49,736 bases of DNA. It comes from Pseudobacillus wudalianchiensis. Its GTDB lineage: Bacteria; Bacillota; Bacilli; Bacillales; Domibacillaceae. Of this stretch, positions 1 to 10,492 are shown one piece after another (the stretch's first letter is position 1; the number at the start of each line of letters is the position of its first letter). The stretch covers positions 1 through 49,736 of the forward strand of contig NZ_MAYT01000008.1 in NCBI RefSeq assembly GCF_001685015.1, written 5' to 3'. Under the pieces are notes generated by a model. That model saw only the letters and a program-made list of their open reading frames with translations, was not told the origin of the DNA and ran no database searches. The position numbers and the translations under genes are program-made.

Positions 1-166
1 TGTTCAGTTTTCAAAGATCAATTTTTCTTTTGTCGTTTTTGGCGACCTCTTAAATATATCATTTCTCGACTTCGTTGTCAACAACTTTTTTCAAATGTTT
101 TTTAATCAAATGATGTTCGTCGTTAGCAACGAATATAAATATACCATCTCTTTTTCTCGTATGCAA
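1..166 (-). promoter_or_regulatory. Tandem rRNA-operon promoters P1 and P2 with boxA-like leader
   Basis: Read on the minus strand this region has two sigma-A promoters. P1 has -35 TTGCAT (161-166) and -10 TATATT (138-143), 17 bp apart. P2 has -35 TTGACA (76-81) and -10 TATATT (53-58), 17 bp apart. The last 20 bases (1-20) read TGATCTTTGAAAACTGAACA, which resembles the boxA-containing leader just before 16S rRNA in Bacillus. In B. subtilis an rrn operon follows lysS in the same direction, so a 16S gene is expected immediately beyond the left edge. The rRNA itself is not in the window. Confidence 0.85.
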
Positions 167-240
167 GTACTTTTTTAAAATAGTTTATTTAACCTAAATA
201 GTTATCCTTTAAACCTTATGCTGCTCTTTTTTTCAAAAAA

Positions 241-267
241 TAAAGGATCGCCAGAAGCGATCCTTTA
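241..267 (-). terminator. Rho-independent terminator of the folP-lysS operon
   Basis: A stem of about 11 bp (AAAGGATCGC pairing with GCGATCCTTT around a short loop) lies directly after the lysS stop and is followed on the minus strand by a T-rich tract. It separates lysS from the rrn promoters. Confidence 0.85.
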
Positions 268-271
268 GAAA

Positions 272-1792
<1,521 letters not shown>

Positions 1793-2791
1793 TTATCCGG
1801 CTTGAACAGCCGCTTCTTTCTCTTCTACTTCTTGAACAAAGTTAGACAGCAAGCTGGCTAATTGTTCTCTCGTCTCGCAGGAATTGACCTCCTTGCGTAC
1901 ACTGGCATTGCCACGAATACCCTTTAAATACCAGGCAGCATGCTTCCGCATTTCACGCACGGCAATATTTTCATTTTTTAAAGCAATAAGGCGATCGAGA
2001 TGCAATAAACAAACGTCTATTTTTTCACGTGCTGTAGGTTCTCCAATTAATTCGCCTGTTTCTAAAAATTTGACCGTACGATAAATCATCCATGGGTTAC
2101 CGAGGGCGGCGCGGCCAATCATCACTCCATCCACGCCTGTTTCCTCCAGCATCCGCTTAGCGTCCTGCGGAGTTTCTACGTCGCCATTTCCGATTACCGG
2201 GATGTTAACTGATTGTTTTACTTCTTTAATGATATCCCAGTTTGCTGTTCCTTCATACATTTGGACACGAGTCCGTCCATGAAGAGCTACTGCCTGTCCG
2301 CCTGCTCTCTCTACCGCTCGAGCATTTTCGACTGCATAAATGTGATCTTCATCCCAGCCCATTCGCATTTTCACTGTCACAGGCTTGTCAACAGCATCTA
2401 CTACTGCTGATACCATCTCGTAAATCTTATTTGGATCAAGAAGCCATTTCGCTCCGGCATCACATTTTGTGATTTTAGGAACAGGACAACCCATATTAAT
2501 GTCAATAATATCGGCATTTGTATTTTTATCAACAAAGCTTGCAGCTTGTACAAGCGTCTCTTTCTCTCCTCCAAAGATCTGCAGGCTCAGTGGTTTTTCT
2601 CTTTCATCAATATAAAGCATGTTCATCGTTTTCTCATTCTGAAAAACGATTCCTTTGTCACTAACCATTTCGGCACAAACGAGTCCGGCGCCAAACTCTT
2701 TTACTGTCAGACGAAAAGCAGAATTACAAACTCCCGCCATCGGTGCAAGAACAACCGGATTCTTTATCTCGATGTTTCCGATCTTTAACAT
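1793..2791 (-). CDS. dusB: tRNA-dihydrouridine synthase B
   Basis: FMN-dependent enzyme that reduces uridine to dihydrouridine in the tRNA D-loop. The 332-residue protein has the flavin-binding TIM barrel: VVLAPMAGVCNSAFR at about 13-27, and NMGCPVPKITKCDAGAKW around residue 100 with the catalytic Cys in MGCP. The phosphate-binding segments VIGNGDV and GVMIGRAALGNPW follow. The ATG at 2791 has AAAGGTG upstream; a GTG three codons earlier is less likely. It lies 36 nt upstream of lysS and 13 nt after yazB, so it is part of one operon. In B. subtilis this gene is yacF. Confidence 0.97.
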   Translation of the reverse strand: MLKIGNIEIKNPVVLAPMAGVCNSAFRLTVKEFGAGLVCAEMVSDKGIVFQNEKTMNMLYIDEREKPLSLQIFGGEKETLVQAASFVDKNTNADIIDINMGCPVPKITKCDAGAKWLLDPNKIYEMVSAVVDAVDKPVTVKMRMGWDEDHIYAVENARAVERAGGQAVALHGRTRVQMYEGTANWDIIKEVKQSVNIPVIGNGDVETPQDAKRMLEETGVDGVMIGRAALGNPWMIYRTVKFLETGELIGEPTAREKIDVCLLHLDRLIALKNENIAVREMRKHAAWYLKGIRGNASVRKEVNSCETREQLASLLSNFVQEVEEKEAAVQAG

Positions 2792-2804
2792 ACTGATCAC
2801 CTTT

Positions 2805-3017
2805 CTAGTTTTTTTCCGGCGGACACAATTCCTCAGTCGATATATGCAAAACTTTCGATATTTCCTTCAATAACTCATCCGACAGCGGACGACTGCCTCT
2901 TTCCACCTCACCGAGAACAGAAACTGATACTCCAAGCTGGTGAGCCAATCGCTCTTGAGTAAAACCCTTCAACTTCCTAAAAGCCCGGATTCGTCTTCCC
3001 GATTGATCTGTTTCCAC
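2805..3017 (-). CDS. yazB: Small XRE-family helix-turn-helix protein YazB
   Basis: The 70-residue protein is essentially one Cro/C1-type helix-turn-helix domain: RAFRKLKGFTQERLAHQLGV (helices 1-2) then SVSVLGEVERGSRPLSDELL (recognition helix and following helix). It starts at GTG 3017 with AAAGGTG before it, and its first 49 nt overlap the end of folK in another frame, as in B. subtilis. The function is not established; the position in the folate operon suggests a local regulator, but no target is visible. Its size and overlap argue for translational coupling to folK. Confidence 0.9.
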   Translation of the reverse strand: METDQSGRRIRAFRKLKGFTQERLAHQLGVSVSVLGEVERGSRPLSDELLKEISKVLHISTEELCPPEKN

Positions 3018-3496
3018 AGGCGCACACCTTTCCTTTCTTCGATACTTGAAAGTGCTTCTTCAAGTGGCATATCACTCTCTGGAGAACAAATGTTTGGATT
3101 TATTTCTATTAAAGGAACAAGTACAAAAGCACGTTCATGCATTCTTGGGTGCGGAACGATAAGTTTCTCTGATTCAATATTGTCTTGATTATACATTAAA
3201 ATGTCAAGGTCTATTATTCGCGGCCCCCATTTAAACTCCCTAATTCTACCAAGCTCTTGCTCAATAGATAAACATAAATCAAGCAGTTCTTCTGCCGATA
3301 AAGAGGTGGTTACTTGAATAACCATATTTAAAAAAGCAGGCTGATCCGTGTAGCCAACAGGCTCTGTTTCATAAATAGAAGAAAGCTTTCCCACTGTAAC
3401 CGCTTCATACGATTGAAGTAAGTGCAGCGCAGCTTGTAAGTTAGCAAAGCGATCTCCCAGATTGGTTCCTAACGATAAAAAGGCCTTATTCTTCAT
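2969..3496 (-). CDS. folK: 2-amino-4-hydroxy-6-hydroxymethyldihydropteridine pyrophosphokinase
   Basis: Transfers pyrophosphate from ATP to 6-hydroxymethyl-dihydropterin, the step before dihydropteroate synthase in folate synthesis. The 175-residue protein carries the HPPK signature: FLSLGTNLGDRFANLQAAL at the start, SSIYETEPVGYTDQPAFLN in the middle, and WGPRIIDLDILMY followed by PHPRMHERAFVLVPL, with the two metal-binding Asp residues in DLDIL. The ATG at 3496 overlaps folB by 11 nt with GAGGAG upstream. The C-terminus overlaps yazB. Confidence 0.97.
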   Translation of the reverse strand: MKNKAFLSLGTNLGDRFANLQAALHLLQSYEAVTVGKLSSIYETEPVGYTDQPAFLNMVIQVTTSLSAEELLDLCLSIEQELGRIREFKWGPRIIDLDILMYNQDNIESEKLIVPHPRMHERAFVLVPLIEINPNICSPESDMPLEEALSSIEERKGVRLWKQINREDESGLLGS

Positions 3497-3860
3497 CTCT
3501 CGTTCTTCTCCTCGTTATTTCAACAGCTACATGATTGTAATGTCCAGGAATGGGCGGATCAGGTTTAATGACTTTAATCGTACAAGCTGCTACTTTAGGA
3601 AAGCTTTCTAACAGAGCAAAAGAAATATGTTCAGCTACCGCTTCCAATAAGTTAAATGTTCGGTTCTCTACGATTTCCTTGCATACTTTATAAATCTCCC
3701 CGTAATTCACGGAATCTTCCAGGTCGTCTGACTGTCCGGCCTTTTGCAAAGAAACGTCGAGTACAGCGTCCACTCGAAAGCGCTGGCCAAGCTTGTTTTC
3801 TTCCGGAAATACTCCATGGTAACCATAAAACTCCATACCTGTTACATAAATTTTATCCAT
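3486..3860 (-). CDS. folB: Dihydroneopterin aldolase
   Basis: Converts 7,8-dihydroneopterin to 6-hydroxymethyl-dihydropterin and glycolaldehyde in folate synthesis. The 124-residue protein begins MDKIYVTGMEFYGYHGVFPE with the active-site Tyr and Glu region, and ends with the conserved KVIKPDPPIPGHYNHVAVEI segment holding the catalytic Lys. The ATG at 3860 follows AAGGAG by 7-8 nt; longer in-frame starts would run into folP. It lies 4 nt after the folP stop. Confidence 0.96.
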   Translation of the reverse strand: MDKIYVTGMEFYGYHGVFPEENKLGQRFRVDAVLDVSLQKAGQSDDLEDSVNYGEIYKVCKEIVENRTFNLLEAVAEHISFALLESFPKVAACTIKVIKPDPPIPGHYNHVAVEITRRRTRDEE

Positions 3861-3864
3861 ACCT

Positions 3865-4680
3865 TCACTCCTTCCCAACGATTGCATCCATCATTTTTGC
3901 CATCCGGCTAATCGGCTTTACATCATGAACACGAAGAATATGGCAGCCTTTTTCAATACCGAAACAACAGATAGCCCCTGTTCCTTCCATTCGTTCTTTT
4001 ACCGGCAAGTCCAGAACATGTCCCACTATCCTTTTTCGAGAAGCGCCGAGAAGTACCGGAAATCCAAGAGCTGACACTTTATCTAGATTTTGCAGCATAA
4101 GTATATGCTGGTCCATATCTTTAGCAAATCCAATTCCCGGATCAAGAATAATCTTTTCTTCAGGTACACCTGCTTTAACGGCGATGTTAATACTGTCATA
4201 TAAATCAAGCAATACATCCCTAATAAAGGATTCATAATTCATGTCGTCTCTATTATGCATAAGAATAATAGGAGCATTTTTTTCAGCTGCTACGGCTGCA
4301 ATCTCGGGATCTTTTTTCGCTCCCCAAATGTCATTGATAATATGGGCTCCTGCTTCTAATGTCCGTCTCGCAGTTTCCGCTTTATACGTATCAATCGAAA
4401 GTGGTACATCTATACTGGATGAGACCGCCTCAATAACAGGGACGACTCGCTCCAGTTCCTCTTCTGCCGAAATAGCTGTATAACCTGGCCGTGTAGATTC
4501 ACCGCCGACATCAATAATATGAGCCCCATCCTTCACCATCTCTTTTGCATGGTGAACAGCTGTCTCTATCTCATTAAAACGGCCACCGTCAGAAAAGGAA
4601 TCAGGCGTTGTATTTAAAATACCCATCATATAGGTTTTTTTTGTGAAATCTAGTTCATAGGCTCCTGCTGAAACTTTCAT
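3865..4680 (-). CDS. folP: Dihydropteroate synthase
   Basis: Joins p-aminobenzoate to dihydropterin pyrophosphate; the target of sulfonamides. The 271-residue TIM-barrel protein shows GILNTTPDSFSDGG near residue 20, GAHIIDVGGESTRPG near 55, and later NDIWGAKKDPE, DPGIGFAKD and the terminal LRVHDVKP. The start at 4680 has AAGGGG 8 nt upstream. Here folP is the first gene of the folate operon: the stretch between it and the cysK terminator is only about 65 nt. In B. subtilis pabB, pabA and pabC precede it (there named sul). A possible extended -10 (TGATAAAAT) lies just upstream. Confidence 0.97.
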   Translation of the reverse strand: MKVSAGAYELDFTKKTYMMGILNTTPDSFSDGGRFNEIETAVHHAKEMVKDGAHIIDVGGESTRPGYTAISAEEELERVVPVIEAVSSSIDVPLSIDTYKAETARRTLEAGAHIINDIWGAKKDPEIAAVAAEKNAPIILMHNRDDMNYESFIRDVLLDLYDSINIAVKAGVPEEKIILDPGIGFAKDMDQHILMLQNLDKVSALGFPVLLGASRKRIVGHVLDLPVKERMEGTGAICCFGIEKGCHILRVHDVKPISRMAKMMDAIVGKE

Positions 4681-4746
4681 TTTTTTTACCCCTTCCATCT
4701 TTCTATCCTTTTTATTTTATCATGTCTAAACGATACAAAAATAAAA

Positions 4747-4768
4747 ACAGACTGATTTCTCAGCCTGC
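4747..4768 (-). terminator. cysK terminator
   Basis: Minus-strand hairpin GCAGGCTGA/TCAGTCTGT with a 4-nt loop followed by TTTTTATTTTT, just after the cysK stop. It separates cysK from the folate operon and implies a separate promoter for folP. Confidence 0.8.
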
Positions 4769-4781
4769 TTTTTCGATTTCT

Positions 4782-5708
4782 TTACTTTTCCTCAAAATCA
4801 TACAATGGAGTACTTAAATAACGTTCTCCGTTACTTGGAATGATGGCGAGTACCTTCTTTCCTTTTCCCAGCTTTTCAGCTACTTGCAATGCAGCAGCAA
4901 TGGCCGCACCTGAAGAAATTCCGCCTAGAACTCCTTCTTCGCGAGCAACTTTACGAGCTGTTTCAAACGCTTGTTCGTTCTCGATTGTAATGACTTCATC
5001 ATACACTTCCGTGTCTAGCACTTTTGGAACGAATCCAGCGCCGATCCCTTGAATCTTATGAGGACCTGGCTTTCCACCGGAAAGGACTGGAGAATCAGCT
5101 GGCTCAACTGCATAGATTTTTATTTCAGGAAACTTTTCTTTCAACACTTGGCCGGCTCCTGTGATCGTTCCGCCTGTACCGATACCGGAAACAAAAGCAT
5201 CCAATTGATCCATCTGTTCGACAATCTCTTTCCCTGTTGTTTTCCGGTGTATTTCTGGATTCGCTTCATTTTCAAATTGCTGCGGCATGAAATAACCGTG
5301 CTCTTCAGCAAGTTCTTTTGCTTTGCGAATCGCTCCATTCATTCCTTCAGGGCCAGGTGTTAGCACAAGTTCTGCTCCATAAGCACGAAGCAAATTACGA
5401 CGCTCCATACTCATCGTTTCCGGCATTACTAAAATAGCACGATATCCTTTTGCCGCCGCGATCATCGCCAGCCCAATTCCTGTGTTACCGCTCGTTGGTT
5501 CAATGATCGTTCCGCCCTTTTTAAGGCCGCCGCTTTCCTCTGCTGCCGTGATCATTGCTAAAGCAATCCGATCTTTTACACTGCTTCCCGGATTCATGTA
5601 TTCTAGCTTTAAATACACATCTGCACTATTTTCACTTACTACATTATTTAACTTCACAATAGGAGTTTGACCGACTAGCTCAGCCACTGAATTTGCCACA
5701 CGTACCAT
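4782..5708 (-). CDS. cysK: Cysteine synthase A (O-acetylserine sulfhydrylase)
   Basis: PLP enzyme that makes cysteine from O-acetylserine and sulfide. The 308-residue protein has the PLP lysine in [16 protein letters not shown] (Lys near 44), the substrate loop [13 protein letters not shown], the phosphate-binding [12 protein letters not shown] and the closing [13 protein letters not shown]. The ATG at 5708 is preceded by GAGGTGG and matches the B. subtilis start MVRVANS. It is transcribed alone, with its own promoter upstream and a terminator downstream. The yacD gene that sits between hslO and cysK in B. subtilis is absent. Confidence 0.97.
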   Translation of the reverse strand: MVRVANSVAELVGQTPIVKLNNVVSENSADVYLKLEYMNPGSSVKDRIALAMITAAEESGGLKKGGTIIEPTSGNTGIGLAMIAAAKGYRAILVMPETMSMERRNLLRAYGAELVLTPGPEGMNGAIRKAKELAEEHGYFMPQQFENEANPEIHRKTTGKEIVEQMDQLDAFVSGIGTGGTITGAGQVLKEKFPEIKIYAVEPADSPVLSGGKPGPHKIQGIGAGFVPKVLDTEVYDEVITIENEQAFETARKVAREEGVLGGISSGAAIAAALQVAEKLGKGKKVLAIIPSNGERYLSTPLYDFEEK

Positions 5709-5736
5709 TTCATCCACCTCAATACCGAGTATTTTT

Positions 5737-5778
5737 ATTGGTTATATAGAATTTACCAATTTTTTTGCTAAAAGTCAA
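5737..5778 (-). promoter_or_regulatory. cysK promoter with an inverted repeat over the -10
   Basis: On the minus strand -35 TTGACT (5773-5778) and -10 TAAATT (5750-5755) are 17 bp apart. The -10 lies inside the inverted repeat ATTGGT-N12-ACCAAT (5737-5760). A second short palindrome, AATACCGAGTATT, lies at 5721-5733. Such symmetry over a cysK promoter fits a repressor site; CymR is the known cysK repressor in B. subtilis, but I cannot confirm that this is its box. Confidence 0.6.
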
Positions 5779-5810
5779 TCGTTTTACTTCTTAATATACG
5801 AGTAAATTAT

Positions 5811-5850
5811 GAAAAAACCTGCAAAACATTCTTTGTCAGCAGGTTTTTTC
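5811..5850 (-). terminator. hslO terminator
   Basis: Long hairpin with arms AAAAACCTGC and GCAGGTTTTTT around a 16-nt loop, with a T run on the minus strand, 12 nt after the hslO stop codon. Confidence 0.85.
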
Positions 5851-5861
5851 CGTTTATTCGA

Positions 5862-6743
5862 TTAAATAGAAGCGGCTTCTCTCAATTCTTCAAGCTCATC
5901 TCTTGTGAAAATATATTTCTCATTACAGAAATGGCATTGGGCCTCTGCTTGTCCGTCTTCATCAATCATTTCTTGGATTTCCTCTTTTCCAAGACTAACA
6001 ATCGCATTACCGAACCGTTCTTTTGAGCAAGTACATTCAAAGCTGACTGGCATTTGGTCAAGAATCTTTACATTTTCTTTTCCCAAAACATAATAAAGAA
6101 TTTCTTCAGGAGACATTCCTCGTTCAATTAACTTCGAGATCGGAGTCATGTTGGAAACTTTCTCTTCAATTAGAGAAATCACTTCTTCCTCTGCCCCTGG
6201 CATAATTTGAACAATAAACCCTCCTGCCGCTAAAATGGAGTTATCCGGATTAACAAGCACCCCTACTCCGACCGCAGACGGCACCTGTTCTGAAGCGACA
6301 AAATAATAAGTAAAATCCTCTCCAAGCTCTCCGGAAACGATCGGAGTCTGCCCGCTAAAGTGTTCCCGGAGACCAAGATCCTTTACGACTGTAAGCAGCC
6401 CATTCGTTCCAACTGCACGGCGTACATCCAATTTGCCATGCTCATTTAAGTCAAAATGAGTTTGCGGGTTCGTCACGTATCCACGAACTTTACCTTTCGA
6501 ATTGGCGTCCACAAGGATCGCTCCAATAGGACCGCCACCCTCTATTTTGATAGTGATTTTTTCCTCACCTTTTAGCATCGCACCCATCATAACACCAGCT
6601 GTCATCGCCCGGCCCATGGCAGCAGAAGCAGTCGGCCATGTATAATGTCTTCTTTGTGCTTCATTTATCGTTTCTGTTGTATCTACCGCATAAGCACGTA
6701 CTTGGCCATCAAAGGCTAATGCTTTTACTAAATAATCCTTCAT
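5862..6743 (-). CDS. hslO: Redox-regulated chaperone Hsp33
   Basis: Holding chaperone switched on by oxidation when its four zinc-binding cysteines form disulfides. The 293-residue protein has the N-terminal substrate-binding domain ([33 protein letters not shown]) and the C-terminal redox switch: Cys237 and Cys239 in CTC, and Cys270 and Cys273 in CHFC. All four ligands are present. The ATG at 6743 has GGAG 8-9 nt upstream. It lies 18 nt after coaX, so the two are probably co-transcribed, as in B. subtilis (yacB-yacC). Confidence 0.97.
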   Translation of the reverse strand: MKDYLVKALAFDGQVRAYAVDTTETINEAQRRHYTWPTASAAMGRAMTAGVMMGAMLKGEEKITIKIEGGGPIGAILVDANSKGKVRGYVTNPQTHFDLNEHGKLDVRRAVGTNGLLTVVKDLGLREHFSGQTPIVSGELGEDFTYYFVASEQVPSAVGVGVLVNPDNSILAAGGFIVQIMPGAEEEVISLIEEKVSNMTPISKLIERGMSPEEILYYVLGKENVKILDQMPVSFECTCSKERFGNAIVSLGKEEIQEMIDEDGQAEAQCHFCNEKYIFTRDELEELREAASI

Positions 6744-6761
6744 AGGAAAACTCCTTTCTTC

Positions 6762-7526
6762 TTAAAGGTTGCGTTTGTAAATCAGACATAACCCTTTAAG
6801 CGTTAATAGCGGATCAATGATATCAATCGACTGTGCTTCCTCTCCAATTAAAGGAGCCAGCCCTCCAGTTGCTACCACAGTCGGCTGCTTTTTACTCTGC
6901 TCTTTCATTCGGTTCACTATGCCATCTACCTGGCCTACGTATCCATACAGAATTCCAGCTTGCATGGCTGCTACAGTATTTTTACCAACAATATGATCCG
7001 GTCTAATGATTTCTATACGGGGCAATTTAGCCGCTCTTGAATAAAGGGCCTCCGTAGAAATATTAATTCCTGGCGCAATCGCACCGCCCATATAGTTGCC
7101 TTCTTCATCAACATAACAATAAGTAGTAGCAGTTCCAAAATCTACGATAATTAAAGGGCTGCCATATTCATGAATAGCGGCCACTGCATTAACAATCCGA
7201 TCCGCCCCTACTTCCCGCGGATTTTCATATTTGATATTTAAACCGGTTTTCATTCCCGGACCAACAATCATCGGCTTTATATTAAAATATTTCTGGCACA
7301 TTTGCTCTAATGAAAACATAATGGGCGGTACTACAGAAGAAATGATAATTCCTTCAATTTGATCAAACGTAATTCCCTCATGCTGAAAAAGGTTTTTGAC
7401 TATCATGCCGTATTCGTCTTCTGTTTTATTACGACTCGTTTCAATCCGCCAGTGAAATTTCAACTCATCTTCTTCATAAACGCCCAACACAGTATTTGTA
7501 TTCCCTACATCCAACACAAATATCAA
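6762..7526 (-). CDS. coaX: Type III pantothenate kinase
   Basis: Phosphorylates pantothenate, the first step of coenzyme A synthesis. The protein has the ASKHA-fold signatures: [13 protein letters not shown] at the N-terminus, [10 protein letters not shown]-like [18 protein letters not shown] in the middle, [13 protein letters not shown] and GGAIAPGI. I choose the TTG at 7526 (254 residues, beginning [10 protein letters not shown]) because GGTGAG lies just upstream and the known B. subtilis protein starts there. An ATG at 7544 would add six residues that other family members lack. It is followed by hslO. Confidence 0.95.
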   Translation of the reverse strand: MIFVLDVGNTNTVLGVYEEDELKFHWRIETSRNKTEDEYGMIVKNLFQHEGITFDQIEGIIISSVVPPIMFSLEQMCQKYFNIKPMIVGPGMKTGLNIKYENPREVGADRIVNAVAAIHEYGSPLIIVDFGTATTYCYVDEEGNYMGGAIAPGINISTEALYSRAAKLPRIEIIRPDHIVGKNTVAAMQAGILYGYVGQVDGIVNRMKEQSKKQPTVVATGGLAPLIGEEAQSIDIIDPLLTLKGLCLIYKRNL

Positions 7527-7567
7527 GACTCTCACCACACTCATTTAAACTTTTATTGCTGCCATTC

Positions 7568-7576
7568 ATCATATCA
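7568..7576 (-). promoter_or_regulatory. Probable extended -10 promoter for coaX-hslO
   Basis: TGATATGAT on the minus strand (extended -10 TGn plus TATGAT at 7568-7573) lies about 40 nt before the coaX start. No good -35 is seen at 17 bp, consistent with an extended -10 promoter, but the call is weak. Confidence 0.4.
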
Positions 7577-7731
7577 CATAAAAGCGGTGACATCATTATG
7601 TCATGCCTTCCAGAACAAAGGATTTTTTTAAAAAGGTACAAGCTCGATTTTATCCTGTAAAAATCAAGAGGCGGTCAAACCTGCGAAATAAAAAAACCTA
7701 TTTTAGTTTATCATTCCCCATAAAATAAAAA

Positions 7732-7752
7732 AGCGCCGATTCAATCGGCGCT
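7732..7752 (-). terminator. ftsH terminator
   Basis: Near-perfect hairpin AGCGCCGAT/ATCGGCGCT with a 3-nt loop followed by TTTTTTATTTT on the minus strand, about 60 nt after the ftsH stop. The rest of 7577-7813 shows no gene. Confidence 0.9.
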
Positions 7753-7813
7753 CTAAAGTATACAAAAAATCTTTTCTGTACAGCATTAGGCTGATTGAAA
7801 TCGGCGTTTTCGA

Positions 7814-9811
7814 TTAAACTCTCGGGTCATCTTCCCGATCATTCGGCTGCTGTTCTTTCTCTTCCGAAACAGGTATAGTATTGTCAGTTTCAGAAGGTTC
7901 TTCCTTCTTCTGGACATTAACAACCATTTGCTCGTCTTTAGAAAGCTTGAGCGTTTCTGCCCCTTCATCCGTTTCGTACTTGCGCTCTGGCAATGTACCA
8001 TGGTCAACGAGATGTTTAATTTGAGCAGCATCTAACGTTTCTACATCAAGAAGAGTATTAGCAATTAACTCTAATTTATCGCGGTTCTCAGTTAAGATAT
8101 TCTTCGCACGTTCGTAACACTCTTTAATAATTCTTTGGATTTCAAGATCGATTTCATACGCAATTGCATCTGAATAGTTTTGTTCGTTATTAAAGTCACG
8201 TCCAAGGAATACTTGGCCGCCTGAAGTCTGGCCAAATTGAAGTGGACCGAGTTTATCACTCATTCCAAATTCAGTTACCATTCGGCGGGCGATGCCTGTC
8301 GCGCGCTGGAAGTCATTATGGGCACCAGTAGATACTTCACCAAAAATGATATCCTCGGCTACACGGCCACCTAGCAAGCCGGTGATTTTATCAAGAAGCT
8401 CCGGCTTTGTCATAAAGTAACGGTCTTCCTTCGGCAGCATAACAGCATAGCCGCCAGCCTGGCCGCGTGGAACAATGGTTACTTTATGAACCATTTCGGC
8501 TTCATCAAGCACAAGACCAATCACAGTATGCCCCGCTTCGTGGAAAGCAACAATCTTTCTCTCCTTCTGAGAAATAACACGGCTCTTCTTAGCAGGTCCT
8601 GCGATCACTCGGTCTGTCGCCTCGTCGATATCACGCATATCAATTTTCTTCTTATTGCGACGGGCAGCCACAAGCGCTGCTTCGTTTAGTAAGTTTTCAA
8701 GGTCCGCACCTGAGAAACCTGGTGTTCTCATCGCAATAGCTTTTAAATCAATTGAGTCATCAAGCGGCTTGTTGCGCGCATGAACACGCAATACTGCTTC
8801 ACGGCCATTTACATCCGGACGATCAACTGTAATTTGACGGTCAAAACGACCTGGACGCAATAAGGCAGGGTCTAAGATGTCAGGACGGTTTGTTGCCGCA
8901 ATAATAATGATTCCTTCATTGGCACTAAACCCATCCATTTCAACTAAAAGCTGATTCAACGTCTGTTCGCGTTCATCATGTCCGCCACCAAGTCCGGCGC
9001 CACGCTGACGGCCTACTGCATCAATCTCATCAATGAAAATGATACAAGGAGCGTTCTTTTTCGCGTTTTCAAATAAATCACGTACACGAGAAGCCCCGAC
9101 CCCAACAAACATCTCTACAAAGTCAGAACCACTGATGGAGAAAAACGGTACTCCTGCTTCTCCCGCTGCTGCTCGCGCAAGCAACGTTTTACCAGTTCCC
9201 GGAGGTCCAACTAAAAGAACTCCCTTTGGAATTCGCGCACCCAACTCGGAGAATTTGCGCGGGTCTTTTAAAAATTCAACTACTTCTACGAGTTCTTGCT
9301 TTTCTTCATCTGCCCCTGCTACATCTTTAAAGCGTACTTTTTTCTTTTCATCATTGTACAAGCGGGCTTTGCTTTTTCCGAAGTTCATCACTCGGCTGCC
9401 GCCGCCCTGCGCCTGATTCAATAAGAAGAAGAATAAAAGGAAAATAATTAAGAAAGGAATAATTGTTGTGAAGAAAGATACCCAGCCGCTGGTCTCTTTG
9501 GCAGGCAAGATTTCTACTTTAGAATCCTTTGCTGCGTTATCAATGCGGTTCAGCATATTCTCACTGTTCATTACGTAAGTAAGAAAAAATTCACCTTCTT
9601 GTGCACCCTTGAGTTGTCCGCGAATTTCATAGACCCCTCTTTCCGGCTGCATGGAGAATGAGTCTACCTGATCCTTTTCCAGATAGGAAACAAACTCATT
9701 GTACGTTATATTCTTATTCGGTTCATTATTGTTATTGAAATAACTGACAACCCCAATAATGACAAGGAAAACTAATAAATAAAATATGGTATAACGAAAA
9801 ATTCGGCTCAT
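7814..9811 (-). CDS. ftsH: ATP-dependent membrane zinc protease FtsH
   Basis: Membrane-anchored AAA+ protease that removes damaged or regulatory proteins and is needed for sporulation. The 665-residue protein has transmembrane segments at about 8-25 and 110-132, Walker A GPPGTGKT (202-209), Walker B IIFIDEID (257-264), the second region of homology around 308-323, and the zinc site HEAGH (424-428) with the third ligand Asp500. The C-terminal tail is acidic and glutamate-rich. The ATG at 9811 follows GGAGGAGG. It comes after tilS and hpt; in B. subtilis HprT and TilS activate ftsH transcription. Confidence 0.98.
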   Translation of the reverse strand: MSRIFRYTIFYLLVFLVIIGVVSYFNNNNEPNKNITYNEFVSYLEKDQVDSFSMQPERGVYEIRGQLKGAQEGEFFLTYVMNSENMLNRIDNAAKDSKVEILPAKETSGWVSFFTTIIPFLIIFLLFFFLLNQAQGGGSRVMNFGKSKARLYNDEKKKVRFKDVAGADEEKQELVEVVEFLKDPRKFSELGARIPKGVLLVGPPGTGKTLLARAAAGEAGVPFFSISGSDFVEMFVGVGASRVRDLFENAKKNAPCIIFIDEIDAVGRQRGAGLGGGHDEREQTLNQLLVEMDGFSANEGIIIIAATNRPDILDPALLRPGRFDRQITVDRPDVNGREAVLRVHARNKPLDDSIDLKAIAMRTPGFSGADLENLLNEAALVAARRNKKKIDMRDIDEATDRVIAGPAKKSRVISQKERKIVAFHEAGHTVIGLVLDEAEMVHKVTIVPRGQAGGYAVMLPKEDRYFMTKPELLDKITGLLGGRVAEDIIFGEVSTGAHNDFQRATGIARRMVTEFGMSDKLGPLQFGQTSGGQVFLGRDFNNEQNYSDAIAYEIDLEIQRIIKECYERAKNILTENRDKLELIANTLLDVETLDAAQIKHLVDHGTLPERKYETDEGAETLKLSKDEQMVVNVQKKEEPSETDNTIPVSEEKEQQPNDREDDPRV

Positions 9812-9925
9812 CCCTTACCTCCTCCCACGGTAAAAATACTGTATTCAATACTATCATAGAAAATCTTGGTATTACAACTATTTGGCATGTAGATCGGCCT
9901 ATTCATATATGCTGATCAACCTTTC

Positions 9926-10480
9926 TTAACCGTTATCCTCTTCCGTATATACTTCCGGTTTTAAAACGCCGATATAAGGAAGGTTTCGATATTTCTCTGC
10001 AAAGTCAAGTCCGTAACCGACAACGAATTCATCAGGCACATTAAATCCAACGATGTCAGCTTCAATCTTTGCCTTTCTGCCCGTTGGCTTATCTAAAAGC
10101 GTCACAATTTTAATGGATTTTGCTTTTCTGTATCGGAAAAGCTCCACTAGATAGCTCAGCGTCAAGCCACTATCAATGATATCCTCAATGATTAATATAT
10201 CTCTGCCTTCTACTGAAGTATCTAAATCCTTTACAATCTTTACTTCCCCTGATGAAGTAGTGGAGCGGCCATAACTCGAAACGTCCATGAAGTCCATTTC
10301 TAAATAAGTATCCATTCGCTTAATCAAATCAGACATGAAAGGCAAAGCCCCTTTTAAAACTCCAATAACGAGGGGAAACTTATCTTTATACTCTTCTGTA
10401 AGCTGACGACCAAGCTCTTTCACTGTCTCTTGAATTTCTTCCTCGGTAATCAGTACTTTCTCGATATCCTGATTTAACAA
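9926..10480 (-). CDS. hpt: Hypoxanthine-guanine phosphoribosyltransferase
   Basis: Salvages hypoxanthine and guanine with PRPP. The 184-residue protein has the PRPP loop [13 protein letters not shown] (95-107) with the acidic pair Glu99-Asp100, the flexible-loop serine-tyrosine in DVSSYG (66-71), and the purine-binding region LDKPTGRKA then [12 protein letters not shown]. The start is TTG at 10480 with AGGAGG 8 nt upstream; no ATG fits. It lies 12 nt after tilS, and in B. subtilis the two proteins form a complex that regulates ftsH. Confidence 0.97.
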   Translation of the reverse strand: MLNQDIEKVLITEEEIQETVKELGRQLTEEYKDKFPLVIGVLKGALPFMSDLIKRMDTYLEMDFMDVSSYGRSTTSSGEVKIVKDLDTSVEGRDILIIEDIIDSGLTLSYLVELFRYRKAKSIKIVTLLDKPTGRKAKIEADIVGFNVPDEFVVGYGLDFAEKYRNLPYIGVLKPEVYTEEDNG

Positions 10481-10492
10481 TTTGTTAGCCTC

